NCBI GenBank assembly: GCA_030378015.1
Contig: JAUCGG010000019.1
Coordinates: 1 to 45,616, forward strand
From: Desulfococcaceae bacterium HSG8
GTDB taxonomy: Bacteria > Desulfobacterota > Desulfobacteria > Desulfobacterales > 4be13
DNA: 45,616 nucleotides
Reading direction: 5' to 3'
The translations under genes were made by a program, and so were the position numbers. Shown in pieces: positions 32,749-41,651 of the stretch. The notes under the pieces were generated by a model that saw only the letters and a list, made by a program, of their open reading frames with translations, was not told where the DNA came from and searched no databases. Positions within the stretch are counted from its first letter, which is position 1. Each line of letters opens with the position of its first letter.

Positions 32749-33489
32749 CTAAAATACAAATCTGTACCCCATAAACAGATCCCCTTCTGATTTTTTCCAC
32801 TTGTCGTCATCCTCTTCGAATCGCGCCTCTACATTCCTATAACCAATAAATATCATTCCTTTTTTTTCTCCGAGGAGATATAATCCCATAGTTGTTTTCA
32901 TTTCCAGGTATTCATCCAGATCCCCGGTGCAAAGCTGGGACGGGGCAGCGGTCATGTTTCCCGAAAATTCCAGGTCAATGGGTATGCCGTAACCTAAAAA
33001 ATCAATTTCAGGAAAATCATATGCAACTGAAATAAGAAATCCCACGGCTCCCACATCACCGCTCTTTCTATCTTTTTCTACAGTTCCCAGTACCCCCCTG
33101 AATCCCATTTCAAATTTCATACGCTCAATCAGCCCCCTGTTTCCGAGAGCAAAGCTGGCAGAGCCGATTTTATAGTTATCCTCACTGTAAAGGGCGCTAA
33201 ACCCGGCTGAGGTTAAAAAGCTGTCAGTGTCTTCTTCCCATGTATGTCCGAATACGGCCTCCAGATCCGAACGGTTGGCATTCACTTCAAAAGAAAGCGG
33301 ATAAGTGTAAACATAATCGTTATTCCCGTAACCATAAGTCTGAACAGGCCGCCCATATTCATCCTCCTGAGATGTGTCATCGGTCAGGTTTCCGCCCTCA
33401 TCAATTTCATAGTGATATCGCTCCTGTGCGAAGGAAACATTCAGTGTGATTACCAGTACAAAGATCAGCAGTTTTATTATCTTTTTCAT
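32749..33489 (-). CDS. YfaZ-family outer membrane protein
   Basis: A 246-residue exported protein. A Sec signal peptide (about 1-21, KLLIFVLVITLNVSFAQ) is followed by a short acidic linker and an amphipathic beta-strand domain from about residue 65 to the C-terminal phenylalanine (FMGYRFVF), typical of an outer-membrane beta barrel. Strand patterns such as SLEAVFGHTWEED-type turns, GLIERMKFEMGFRG and GAVGFLISVAYDFP match YfaZ-like proteins. The role of YfaZ is not established; it may be a small pore or stabilising protein. GGAG lies before the ATG. The stop codon lies about 20 bp from the B/N repeat block, so the gene's 3' end is intact. Confidence 0.78.
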   Translation of the reverse strand: MKKIIKLLIFVLVITLNVSFAQERYHYEIDEGGNLTDDTSQEDEYGRPVQTYGYGNNDYVYTYPLSFEVNANRSDLEAVFGHTWEEDTDSFLTSAGFSALYSEDNYKIGSASFALGNRGLIERMKFEMGFRGVLGTVEKDRKSGDVGAVGFLISVAYDFPEIDFLGYGIPIDLEFSGNMTAAPSQLCTGDLDEYLEMKTTMGLYLLGEKKGMIFIGYRNVEARFEEDDDKWKKSEGDLFMGYRFVF

Positions 33490-33618
33490 TTTTTGCTCCG
33501 TTCTTGAGGTATTCGGTTAAAGTTTCAGATATATAACAATCTGTTCTGACTTTTGTCAACATCGGAAAATCAAAAGATCAAAAGTGTTTGGTGTTTAATG
33601 TTCAGTGTTTGGTAGCGA
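33490..33618. repeat. G-type repeat fragment
   Basis: GTGTTTGGTGTTTAATGTTC and an inverted ACTAAACACC half lie at 33580-33628, overlapping the last codons of the next minus-strand gene. No gene is seen. Confidence 0.5.
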
Positions 33619-34191
33619 CTAAACACCAAAAACTTCGGAAAATTCAGCCACAGTCAGACATTCAACACCGATATTTTTAATATCCCGGATATTTGTTTCA
33701 GCAATTTCAGGAGTTTCCGCAGATGTCGCATCTGTGATCAGGGTGACATGATAACCGTATGATACCCCGTCAAAAATCGTTGTCCGGATGCAGACCGGGT
33801 ACTGGGTTCCGCAGATGACAATATGACTGATGTCAGACCGTCTGAGTATGAAATCAAGTTCGGTTTTCATGAACGCGCTGAACCGGGTTTTGACTATGCG
33901 GTATTCCCCGGGAACCGGCTTCAGGGCATCAATAATTTCACAGCCTTTTGTGCCCGGGATACAGTATTTTTTCTCAAGAAATTTCTTTACCCGGGTAATT
34001 TCAACATCACTGCCGTCTGCCCTGTGCTCACGAACCACATGAAATACAGGCCACTGCATCTCCCGAAATACTTTAAGAATCTCAGATATCTCAGGGATAG
34101 TATTATACGCTCCTGCTACACAGAATGGGGAGTTGGGAAGCACAAAATCATTCTGCATGTCAATAATGATCAATCCGCAATGTTTTTTCAT
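33619..34191 (-). CDS. Isochorismatase-like cysteine hydrolase
   Basis: A 190-residue cytoplasmic hydrolase of the isochorismatase/nicotinamidase superfamily. The catalytic triad is visible: D11 in IIIDMQNDF, K101 in VKTRFSAF, and C134 in ICGTQYPVCIRTT, with the cis-peptide region just before the cysteine. Family members cleave isochorismate, nicotinamide or N-carbamoyl compounds; the substrate here cannot be assigned. I chose the ATG at 34191, which has an excellent AGGAGGT. The frame is open to 34299, but the extra codons come from a C repeat (ending in the motif for GGATTCCGG) and an H repeat. The gene's last residues overlap a G-type repeat. Confidence 0.9.
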   Translation of the reverse strand: MKKHCGLIIIDMQNDFVLPNSPFCVAGAYNTIPEISEILKVFREMQWPVFHVVREHRADGSDVEITRVKKFLEKKYCIPGTKGCEIIDALKPVPGEYRIVKTRFSAFMKTELDFILRRSDISHIVICGTQYPVCIRTTIFDGVSYGYHVTLITDATSAETPEIAETNIRDIKNIGVECLTVAEFSEVFGV

Positions 34192-34798
34192 AAAGACCTC
34201 CTGTAATTTGTCAGTTGCAACTGGCCACTGACAACTGACTATATCAGTAGATCGAAAACTCTCGCAAACAGTGGATTCCGGGTTAAAATCGGAAAACATC
34301 CGTTTTCCTAATTTTTATGAAAGTCCGTAATAACGGAGTGCCAAACTTACAGTTTGGCATAACTCGAAATCCACTGTTTGCAGGCTTAAGGTGATTTCCG
34401 GAAAAGAATATACCAAGTGCGGTTTGTAGTTCCGCCTTCAGGCGGTGTTATGCCGCCTGAAGGCGGAACTGCTACACCACTTTTTAAGTTCGTCCCCCCC
34501 TTTTTTAAAGGGGGCCTGGGGGATTTTATGTTACAAAAAAAGGGTGTTGCGGCAGAAATCCCCCCCGGCCCCCCTTTAAAAAAGGGGGGAGGAACTTACA
34601 AGTTAATGTACTACTACATCACTTTTTAAGTTCGTACCCCCTTTCTGCTCCCGCCGGATTGGTAAATCCGGCGGCTCGGATTTATCAATCCGAGCCGAGC
34701 GAGGGGTACGAACTTAAAAAGTGGTGTACTACAAACTTTGATCCGGTATGTTTTTTATTGGAAATCACCTAAACGAAAAGTTTTCGATCCGACTATTT
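34192..34798. repeat. Intergenic block: C and I repeats, then N carrying two B elements
   Basis: A C element (about 34240-34385) holds an I-type GGAGTGCCAAACTTACAG fragment. An N palindrome (left arm GTTTGTAGTTCCGCCTTCAG at 34424; inner GGCGGAACT; right end CTACAAAC at 34729-34736) contains two successive B elements (34472-34612 and 34617-34728) separated by CTAC. The second B copy encloses a J-type palindrome (GGATTTATCAATCC). No gene is supported. Confidence 0.75.
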
Positions 34799-35713
34799 CT
34801 ACTTTTCGTATTTATCCCGGACTTTTCTGACAATCCCGTCCCGTTTGAGGTAATCACGAGGGTCGGTTCCGGGGATATTCAGAATACGATTCAGATATTC
34901 TCTTTGTTTTTCGATAGCTTCGCTGTATAAATTTTTCTGAATATTCCATCGGGAAGCAAAGTGCAATCTCATAAAATGATCGTGCGGCTCAAGAATCACT
35001 TCAATGTATCTGCTGATAAACTCATAAAAATCAGATGTTTTTTGAAGAATATCTATCTCGCTGTCGAAATTATTAGCCAGATTGCACTCCCTGACTTCAT
35101 GATAGAGAAACAGAAGTTTTTCCAAATAAGTACGATCAGACATCTGGGCCAGCATATCTGCAACGCACAGCATTCTGCCAAGAAATTCGGCATCATCATC
35201 AGGGGGCATGTCTTCATAAATATTTGAAGCGATCTTTGTGCAGAAAATCATGGAACGGCCCCTGGCGATTTCTTTATCAGAAAGCCCGTGTTTTACTCCG
35301 TAGCGTCTCAGGAAATCAGCGCTTCTGCGGACAGAGGTAAATGTGTATTTTCCGCCGCTGCCTTCATGGTCCCACTCTTCCTGAATATATCCTACATCAT
35401 GGAAAATCGCAGCTATCAGGCTTATGGTGATATCTCTGTCAATGAAATTTTCATGGTCAAGCATGGCCCCGTGGAGCAGTCTGGCCATTGCAAGGACTAC
35501 ATTCATGGTATGGCGGAGATCATGATATTCGGTATTGCAGGCTTTATACCCCGGGTAATTTCCTTTGTAAATCTCCACAATTGTGGCGAACGCGGAACTG
35601 ATCGGTATGGTGTTGAACTGGGGAGAGATCAGATTGAGAATCACCTGAACCTCATCAGACACAGCATCCGGCAAATCCGTATTTATAAGATTGGAAAGCT
35701 GTATATTATTCAT
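34799..35713 (-). CDS. HD-domain phosphohydrolase-like protein
   Basis: A 304-residue cytoplasmic protein. The metal ligands of an HD-type (PDE-like) phosphohydrolase are seen: H64 and H68 in EYHDLRHTMNVV, the HD pair H105-D106 in AAIFHDVGYIQ, and an aspartate in CVADMLAQM. A charged C-terminal region follows. The family hydrolyses cyclic nucleotides or other phosphate esters; the substrate is unknown. The spacing HDxxH followed by FHD resembles class I cyclic nucleotide phosphodiesterase-type HD proteins. I chose the ATG at 35713 with GAGGG upstream; an in-frame TTG at 35731 is possible. No linked signalling gene is adjacent. Confidence 0.82.
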   Translation of the reverse strand: MNNIQLSNLINTDLPDAVSDEVQVILNLISPQFNTIPISSAFATIVEIYKGNYPGYKACNTEYHDLRHTMNVVLAMARLLHGAMLDHENFIDRDITISLIAAIFHDVGYIQEEWDHEGSGGKYTFTSVRRSADFLRRYGVKHGLSDKEIARGRSMIFCTKIASNIYEDMPPDDDAEFLGRMLCVADMLAQMSDRTYLEKLLFLYHEVRECNLANNFDSEIDILQKTSDFYEFISRYIEVILEPHDHFMRLHFASRWNIQKNLYSEAIEKQREYLNRILNIPGTDPRDYLKRDGIVRKVRDKYEK

Positions 35714-35731
35714 TCGGTCTGCCCTCGGCAA

Positions 35732-36430
35732 GTCAGTTTTTTTTGGTGAATGACGTCAGAAATTTTATATAATAGAAATTATAAACAAATATATTCAAAT
35801 TTTCAAGTCTTTTTTAGATATCCTTCATAAAATTCCTGACCGGAAAACCGGAAAAAACAAATTGCAAGCACCGAATTCCAAATCTCAATATTCAAATCTC
35901 AAATAAATTTCAGTCATTATGATTGTTTATTATTTTGTTTTAATTGCAATTCAGGCATCTTTAATTTACCAGTTTACACTTCACAATTTCAGTAGATCGA
36001 AAACTTCTGCAAACAGTGGATTCCGGGTTACATCCGTTTTCCGATTTTCCCCGGAATGACAATATATTAAAGCTGTCATTCCGGGGAACTGCCATGACCT
36101 GACGGTCACAACGAAACCCGCACGACTCCCCTTTCGTAAAGGTCGGGATTTTTTATCGGGACTTTGGCATCTTTCATAAAAGATGAAGTAGTTTACACTT
36201 TTTCCTGCTGTCAGTATATCGAAAACTTTTGCAGACAGTGGATTCCGGGTTAAAATCGGAAAACATCCGTTTTCCGATTTTCCCCGGAATGACAATATGT
36301 TAAAGCTGTCATTCCGGGGAAAATTAAAAAACGGATGTTTTTTAATTTTAACCCGGAATCCACTGTTCGCAGGTTTCGGAAACTTTTCCGGATTATAGTT
36401 TTTCCTGCTCAGAGAAGATCATTTTTTATG
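35732..36430. repeat. Intergenic region with two C elements
   Basis: C elements lie at about 35990-36090 (CAGTAGATCGAAAACTTC; GTGGATTCCGGGTTA; TGTCATTCCGGGG) and 36213-36385 (complete inner hairpin and right end AACCCGGAATCCACTG). Positions 36110-36160 hold a short CCCGCACGACTCCCC/AAAGGTCGGG hairpin. No gene is supported. Confidence 0.6.
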
Positions 36431-36458
36431 TTGACATCAGAGGATTATTGATTATACT
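36431..36458 (+). promoter_or_regulatory. Sigma-70-type promoter of the padR-like gene
   Basis: TTGACA (36431-36436), a 16-bp spacer and TATACT (36453-36458) form a near-consensus promoter 75 bp before the PadR-like start codon. It lies directly upstream of the two direct repeats that may be the operator. Confidence 0.7.
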
Positions 36459-36470
36459 ATTCTGACATAG

Positions 36471-36520
36471 AATAGTTTCTGAGATAATAATAAAACAGAA
36501 AATAGTCTCTTATATAATAA
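36471..36520 (+). promoter_or_regulatory. Candidate PadR operator: two 20-bp direct repeats on a 30-bp period
   Basis: AATAGTTTCTGAGATAATAA (36471-36490) and AATAGTCTCTTATATAATAA (36501-36520) match at 17 of 20 positions and are spaced exactly 30 bp apart, about three helical turns. They lie between the promoter and the ribosome binding site (CGGAG) of the PadR-like gene, where an autorepressor would block transcription. Confidence 0.55.
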
Positions 36521-36533
36521 CGGAGTCTGAACA

Positions 36534-37124
36534 ATGGCGAAAAACGAACTTGTCTCTCTTGCGCTGATATCAAACGGTCCCCTTCATGCATACGGCCTGA
36601 ATCGAATCGTAAAGGCTATGGATCTTGAGAATATGGCGAAAATTTCCCCGGCATCTGTTTACAGCGCGTTATCCAGATTGAAAAACGAAGGAAGCGTGGA
36701 GGTATCTACCATGCAGGTGGGTAATATGCCCGAACGGAAAGTTTATACGATTACAGAAAAGGGTAAAACCCGGCTGGAAGAAGAATTTACGAAAGCGGTT
36801 CTTTCCACAGATACCGGGGAAAATCCGGTTAATATTGCGATTAATTTCGCTTTTGGAATGCCTGCTGATGAAATAATATCCCTCTTGAAAATCAGGATAG
36901 AGAACCTCCGTGAAAATATAAGGATATCCGAAAAGAGGATCGGGGAGATAAAATCATGCGGAATGCTTCCGACCATAATTTCACTTAATGCTGATATAAA
37001 ACACAGGGAAGTGGAAATCGGGCTTGCCTATGAATTTATCGGACTGCTTGAAAAAGACCCGCTTTTCTATGAACGCCAGGGTAGGGAGTTCATGGAATGT
37101 CTCAATCAGGATTTATGTATTTGA
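36534..37124 (+). CDS. PadR-family transcriptional regulator
   Basis: A 196-residue DNA-binding protein. The N-terminal winged helix (about 5-85) reads SLALISNGPLHAYGLNRIV, ISPASVYSALSRLKNEGSVE and ERKVYTITEKGKTRLEE, the PadR pattern. The C-terminal half (about 95-190) has the long dimerisation helices (LLKIRIENLRENIRISEKRI). PadR proteins usually repress a nearby stress or detoxification gene in response to a small ligand. Here the flavoprotein gene follows 48 bp downstream on the same strand and is the likely target or co-transcribed partner. The start has CGGAG upstream, and two direct repeats between promoter and start suggest autoregulation. Confidence 0.9.
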   Translation: MAKNELVSLALISNGPLHAYGLNRIVKAMDLENMAKISPASVYSALSRLKNEGSVEVSTMQVGNMPERKVYTITEKGKTRLEEEFTKAVLSTDTGENPVNIAINFAFGMPADEIISLLKIRIENLRENIRISEKRIGEIKSCGMLPTIISLNADIKHREVEIGLAYEFIGLLEKDPLFYERQGREFMECLNQDLCI

Positions 37125-37172
37125 AAGTGTTTAGTGTTTGGTGACGTAACTTTAAATGAGAAGGAGGAAAAA

Positions 37173-37748
37173 ATGAATATCGTCTGTGTGTATGGAAGTC
37201 CGCGTCCTAAAGGGAACAGTGCTACAATAGCCAACCGGTTTATCGAATCCGCCACAGAGTCGGGCGCTAATGTAAAAAAATTCGAATTGAACAAACTTGA
37301 TTATCGCGGCTGCCAGGGATGCATGACATGCAAAGGAAAAACGGGAAAATGCCTTCTTGATGACGATATGACAGAAGTCATAGAAGCTGTGAGGGAAACG
37401 GATATCCTGGTTATCGCCACCCCGGTATATTATTCCTACATCCCGGGACCTTTGAAGACTTTCATTGATCGGACATGGGCATTTGTCAAACCCGATTATA
37501 TGACGAACCCGGTTCCGACCCGTCTTGAGCCGGGCAAAAAAATGGTTTTCATCCAGACTCAGGGCGCGGAAGATGAGAACATTCACAAGGATGTATATCA
37601 GAAGATCGAAAAATTCTTTGAACTATACGGTTTCAAGGATATCCGCACAATCCTGGCATGTGGCGTCAATGCCCCGGGAGAAGTGAAACGTCTCGAAGAT
37701 GTTATGGAACTTGCCGATAAAACTGCCTGTGAACTGATGGCTGCGTAA
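37173..37748 (+). CDS. NAD(P)H-dependent FMN reductase / iron-sulfur-flavoprotein-like
   Basis: A 191-residue flavodoxin-fold oxidoreductase. The FMN phosphate loop is YGSPRPKGNSAT (about 5-16). CQGCMTCKGKTGKCLLDDDM (quoted to 20 residues) is the cysteine-containing loop seen in the iron-sulfur flavoprotein and related NADPH-dependent FMN reductases, and TPVYYSYIPGPLKTFIDR is the flavin-binding/dimer motif. It probably reduces quinones, azo or nitro compounds, or flavin. AAGGAGG precedes the ATG at 37173 perfectly, so the longer frame from 37134 is not used. It is downstream of the PadR-like gene and probably under its control. Confidence 0.9.
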   Translation: MNIVCVYGSPRPKGNSATIANRFIESATESGANVKKFELNKLDYRGCQGCMTCKGKTGKCLLDDDMTEVIEAVRETDILVIATPVYYSYIPGPLKTFIDRTWAFVKPDYMTNPVPTRLEPGKKMVFIQTQGAEDENIHKDVYQKIEKFFELYGFKDIRTILACGVNAPGEVKRLEDVMELADKTACELMAA

Positions 37749-38508
37749 AATAAGCAGATCAAAGACTTTTGGGCATCATTCATAGATGCTCGACAGTCAT
37801 AAGTTCTCTGAAGCCGCTGTTCTGAGTCCCCCTTTTTTAAAGGGGGATTCAGGGGGATTTCAGCAGGTCGGGGGAAATCCCCCCCGGCCCCCCTTTAAAA
37901 AAGGGGGGAGTTTCTCGGTGAGTTATTTCAGCTATTTATGAGAACTTACGACTCACGAGATAGATGCTGAAAAGTAGTTTACACTTTTTCTGACTGCAGG
38001 GGTGTAATTAAAAGTGTCAGGTTCAGTATGTGTCCTTGTTCCCAGACTCCGTTTGGAAACTCTGTCTGCCATGCAAAACGGAGTTTTGCCTGCAATTGCG
38101 TTCCCAAACGGAGTTTGGGAACGAGGATGGCTCACCTAACACTTTTAATTGCACCCGACTGCCGAACAACTTTTCAAGTCGTTCGGAACGATTTGAAAAA
38201 TCGTTCTACACCACTTTTTAAGTTCGTCCCCCCCTTTTTAAAGGGGGCCGGGGGGATTTTATGTTACAAAAAAGGGGGTTGCGGGAGAAATCCCCCCCGG
38301 CCCCCCTTTAAAAAAGGGGGGAGAAACTTACAAGTTGATGTACTACTACACCGATTCGTAAATTCTCCCCCGGATTATCAGGTCCCGTAGGGACGACTGA
38401 AAGCTTTTCAATCGTCCCTACGGGACTGAAAAACGGGGACATCCGGCAATAAATTGCCGGGCTATTTTCAGTCGTCCCTCCGGGACTGCTCCCCAAGTTT
38501 ACACCGGA
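37749..38508. repeat. Intergenic repeat block (B core, A, B and L types)
   Basis: A B-like core (TCCCCCTTTTTTAAAGGGGG and its inverted partner) lies at 37827-37914. An A element spans 38000-38156 with ends GGGTGTAATTAAAAGTGT and ACACTTTTAATTGCACCC; its flanks are GACTGCAG and GACTGCCG, 7/8 identical. A short GTTCGGAACGA hairpin is followed by a B element at 38207-38342 and the start of another (TACACCGATTCGTAAATTC). L-type CCCGTAGGGACGACTGAAA units lie at 38380-38490. No gene is supported. Confidence 0.7.
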
Positions 38509-38691
38509 TCAGATTGTCGTCCAGATAGCGCCAGCCATTTCCCTGTTACTGTAAATCCAATCCATTCTATCAAAGAAAGGTTCATCTTCCGCCTTTTTCC
38601 AGCAGATTTCGCACACGAATATCTGTTCATCTTCGATGGCTAACGGCCCCTTGGCCCTGTAAATTTCCTTTTCGCATATCGGACAGATCAT
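38509..38691 (-). CDS. Small zinc-finger-like protein
   Basis: A 60-residue protein with two cysteine pairs, ICPICEKEIY (C3/C6) and VCEICWKK (C27/C30), spaced as a treble-clef or zinc-ribbon finger, and a C-terminal aromatic region (FFDRMDWIYSNREMAGAIW). I do not recognise a named family. AAGGAG lies about nine bases upstream of the ATG, which supports it as a real gene despite its size. It is isolated between repeat blocks. Confidence 0.7.
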   Translation of the reverse strand: MICPICEKEIYRAKGPLAIEDEQIFVCEICWKKAEDEPFFDRMDWIYSNREMAGAIWTTI

Positions 38692-39511
38692 AATTATTTA
38701 CTCCTTCCGGGTGTCCCATCTTTTACAGTCCCGAAGGAACACCTTTGTTATTTATTTTCTGACTGTTGAAAGCAGATAAAAAATACAGCAGCCGCGTAAA
38801 AGCGTCAATGGGTTGGAAAGAGTATTCAAGGGGAGATAAACTCTACTCAGAGAGGGGAAAAGATTACAAATCACAAATTCCCAAATTCCGGCCATATTGT
38901 CTGAACTCGGATTTTCAGGATTAGAGGATATACAGGATAATATACTGTATATCCTGTATATCTTTTAATCCTGAAAATCGTGGTTCAGATAAATGGCCGA
39001 AACGAAGATCAAGGCACAAATTCCAATCACAATTCGGAATTTATTTGTGATTTTACGATTTGTTTGGAAGTTTTGATTTGGAATTTGGGCATCTTTCATG
39101 AAGTTCGTCCCCCCCTTTTTTAAAGGGGGCCGGGGGGATTTTACGTTGCTAAAAAAAGGTGTTACGGCAGAAATCCCCCCCGGCCCCCCTTTAAAAAAGG
39201 GGGGAGGAATTTACGAATCGGTGTAGTAGTTTACACTTTTTCCTGCTGTCAGTATATCGAAAGCTTTTGCAGACAGTGGATTCCGGGTTAAAATCGGAAA
39301 ACATCCGTTTTCCGATTTTCCACGGAATGACAGTATGTTAAATCGTCATTCCGGGGAAAATTAAAAAACGGATGTTTTTTAATTTTAACCCGGAATCCAC
39401 TGTTAAAGGGATTTACCGGAAACTTTTCGATCTGCTGGCTACAGAACAATTTGAAAAATTGTTCTACAGTAAAGTGTAAAGTGACAAATGAAGGATGCCG
39501 GAATTTATGAT
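38692..39511. repeat. Intergenic block with O, B and C repeats
   Basis: A complete O palindrome lies at 38889-38999 (GGCCATATTGTCTGAACTC.. to ..GGTTCAGATAAATGGCC, with CGGATTTTCAGGATTA and TAATCCTGAAAATCG arms). A B-like element without its left TACACC end lies at 39100-39225. A C element lies at about 39245-39438, followed by an AATTTGAAAAATTGTTCTAC fragment. No gene is supported. Confidence 0.65.
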
Positions 39512-41149
39512 TTATTTTTCATTCCTCACCCATAGCAGCATCACAACGGTCTGTATTGCGGATAAGGCAATAAAATATCCTATCCAGAGCGGAATTCCCA
39601 TGAATACAGGCTGGGACTTGCCCCATGCCCAGAAATCCATAGCCAGGAAAAATATGCCGGTCAGGATATAAAAATAAGGGCTGTAAAAGCAGTCCGGTAA
39701 AGCCATCTGAAATGCTTTTTCTTTCAATAATAAAACCATATGCGTCAGAAGATAAACGGAAAAGGTGACGATCATGACCCATATCACAGGTAAGAAAATG
39801 CCCGAGGGAATCAATTTGAAATAAAACAGGAGTAAAGCAGCTTCACCGAAAAGAATCGAGAGTATGGCTGAGAGTGCAAATACCCTTTTAAAATAAAGCC
39901 CGAAAAAAACTGTCGGGAAAAGCACCGCCAGCCCCGTAAAGGTCTGTGTGGCAATCTGGAGAATGGTGTCAGGCGGTTTATAGGCAAGGGCAAGGCCTGC
40001 AATGCCCAGGAAAATCACAAAAATGCGGCCAGTCAGACTGTCACTTTTTTTCGTTTTCTGTACCAGCGGGGCAACATCATGGGTGAAAACAGAGCTTAAC
40101 GTCAGGAGCTGGGAATCCATTGTTGACATCAGCGCGGCCAGTCCGGCGGCCATAACCAGTGCTACCATAGCATTTCCTGAAATATCATCCCCTGCTATCA
40201 TGGTCAGAACCATAGGAAGAATGCGGTCAGCGTCCTTACCTGCTAAGTCAGGAAATGATAATCTTCCCAGTACCCCCACAGCAATCGGCATGAAAAATAC
40301 AACCGTGCAGATCAGCGGGTAAAAAAGCATGGTACGGGAAATGTTACGATCACTTTTTGCTGTGAAAAAACGCTGGAACAGTTGGGGAAACATGGGGTCA
40401 CAAAGGAACCATAGTAATATATAACTGAACCAGATACCGAGTGTGTATTTCCCTGTCCCCCCGGGACGTGAAAAAAGTTCGGGCCAGGATGCCATGACTT
40501 TCTGGTTGGCCTCAACAAATCCCCCATGATAGCTGGCTACGAGGAACAACGATACGACCAGCAGGATAAACATCACCACGCCCTGGAAAAGATCCGTCCA
40601 TGCCACAGCACGCATCCCGCCGCGAAGGGTATAAAGCATGATAATGCCCGTTACCAGGATACATCCGTAGAAATAAGGAAGTTCAACCAGTTCTTCCAGC
40701 ACATATCCTGCGGCCATGGGCTGCAAGGCCAGGTACGGTATTGTAAAAATAATCATGACCAAGGCAAAAAGAAATGACAGCGTATTGCTTTTATATAAAT
40801 CTCTGATCAGTTCCGGGGGCGTTACCAGGTTCTTCTCCCTGCCCGCTTTCCATATCTTCCTGCCCAGTATCCAGAATGTCAGTGCCATAAAACCCGTTCC
40901 GAATCCCATTATGGGAAAAAATGCATATCCGTCCCGGTACCCTGCTCCGGATGTTCCGAAAACTGTAAACGAAGAAAAATTGGTGGCAACCATTGTGCCG
41001 ATCAGAACGAGGGTTCCGAGCTTCCGATCTGCCAGGAAATAAGTTTCCGGCGATGATTTCCACCGTGTCCGGGCAATCAGGCCGATTGCCAGTACTGTAA
41101 TAAAATAAGCGATCAGAACAGCGATCTTAACAGCGATCTTAACAGCCAT
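39512..41149 (-). CDS. Sodium:solute symporter (SSS family)
   Basis: A 545-residue inner-membrane transporter with about 13 hydrophobic helices. It couples uptake of an organic solute to sodium in this family. Recognisable signatures are YFLADRKLGTLVLIGTMVATNFSSFTVFG (parts: TYFLADRKLG, ATNFSSFTVFG), the GxxxG-rich GTGFMALTFWILG, GGMRAVAWTDLFQGVVMF, and ALVMAAGLAALMSTMDSQLL, the SSS motif near the second sodium site. The substrate is not predictable by eye; monocarboxylate, proline and pantothenate carriers share this layout. An AGGAGGA precedes the ATG. Two 12-bp tandem units (AACAGCGATCTT) at the start encode the repeated KIAV. It is transcribed away from the acyltransferase gene's terminator. 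Confidence 0.92.
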   Translation of the reverse strand: MAVKIAVKIAVLIAYFITVLAIGLIARTRWKSSPETYFLADRKLGTLVLIGTMVATNFSSFTVFGTSGAGYRDGYAFFPIMGFGTGFMALTFWILGRKIWKAGREKNLVTPPELIRDLYKSNTLSFLFALVMIIFTIPYLALQPMAAGYVLEELVELPYFYGCILVTGIIMLYTLRGGMRAVAWTDLFQGVVMFILLVVSLFLVASYHGGFVEANQKVMASWPELFSRPGGTGKYTLGIWFSYILLWFLCDPMFPQLFQRFFTAKSDRNISRTMLFYPLICTVVFFMPIAVGVLGRLSFPDLAGKDADRILPMVLTMIAGDDISGNAMVALVMAAGLAALMSTMDSQLLTLSSVFTHDVAPLVQKTKKSDSLTGRIFVIFLGIAGLALAYKPPDTILQIATQTFTGLAVLFPTVFFGLYFKRVFALSAILSILFGEAALLLFYFKLIPSGIFLPVIWVMIVTFSVYLLTHMVLLLKEKAFQMALPDCFYSPYFYILTGIFFLAMDFWAWGKSQPVFMGIPLWIGYFIALSAIQTVVMLLWVRNEK

Positions 41150-41233
41150 AAAATTCCTCCTTTATTTGTCGGATCAGGAGCGTAATATCCTTTTTTCACT
41201 ACGAAAAAAGATTTTCAAACTCCTTCCCGTAAA

Positions 41234-41315
41234 GGGCGCATTTACAAGTTGGGGGAATAATTTTCAGTCCCGGAGGGACAATAAAAGCGACTCCCCCCAA
41301 CTTATAAATACGCCC
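41234..41315. mobile_element. L-family element with near-perfect 9-bp duplication
   Basis: An 82-bp element with ends GGGCGCATTTACAAGTTGGG and CCCAACTTATAAATACGCCC. The flanks are TCCCGTAAA (41225-41233) and TTCCGTAAA (41316-41324), 8/9 identical. It sits just beyond the T-tract of the terminator at 41320-41362. Confidence 0.75.
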
Positions 41316-41319
41316 TTCC

Positions 41320-41362
41320 GTAAAAATAAAAAAAGCCACCCCGTCCAAGGTCGGGATGGCTT
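41320..41362 (-). terminator. Rho-independent terminator for the PlsC-like gene
   Basis: On the minus strand AGCCATCCCG and CGGGGTGGCT form a ten-base stem with one mismatch, followed by TTTTTTATTTTT. It serves transcription coming from the PlsC-like gene, about 290 bp beyond its stop; an A element accounts for about half of that distance. Confidence 0.7.
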
Positions 41363-41651
41363 CTGCCTGACATAACCTTAATAATAACTCTCAAAAATTA
41401 TTTTTGAGGCGTCTGTTAACCTTTTATTTTCGTGTTGTCAAGAGATATTGTCAGTGGTCAGTTGTCGGTGGGTGTAATTAAAAGTGTTAGGCAGCCCTTG
41501 TTCCCAAACTCCGGCAAACTCTGTCTGCCATGCAAAACGGAGTTTTGCATGCAATTGCGTTCCCAAACGGAGTTTGGGAACGAGGACGGCTCACCCGGCT
41601 CACCTGACACTTTTAATTGCACCCGTCACTGACCACGGACAACTGGCAACT

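Larger units (their letters stand above)
41150..41651. repeat. Intergenic region with L and A elements and a terminator
   Basis: From left to right: an L element (41234-41315), a rho-independent hairpin (41320-41362), a plain stretch, and an A element (41470-41624) with H-type CAGTTGTC/GACAACTG flanks. The A flanks (GTTGTCGGT and GTCACTGAC) do not form a duplication. No gene is supported. Confidence 0.7.

Noticed and set aside
34192..34299. Longer N-terminus of the isochorismatase-like protein
   Set aside because: The extra codons are from C and H repeats, while AGGAGGT sits correctly before the ATG at 34191.
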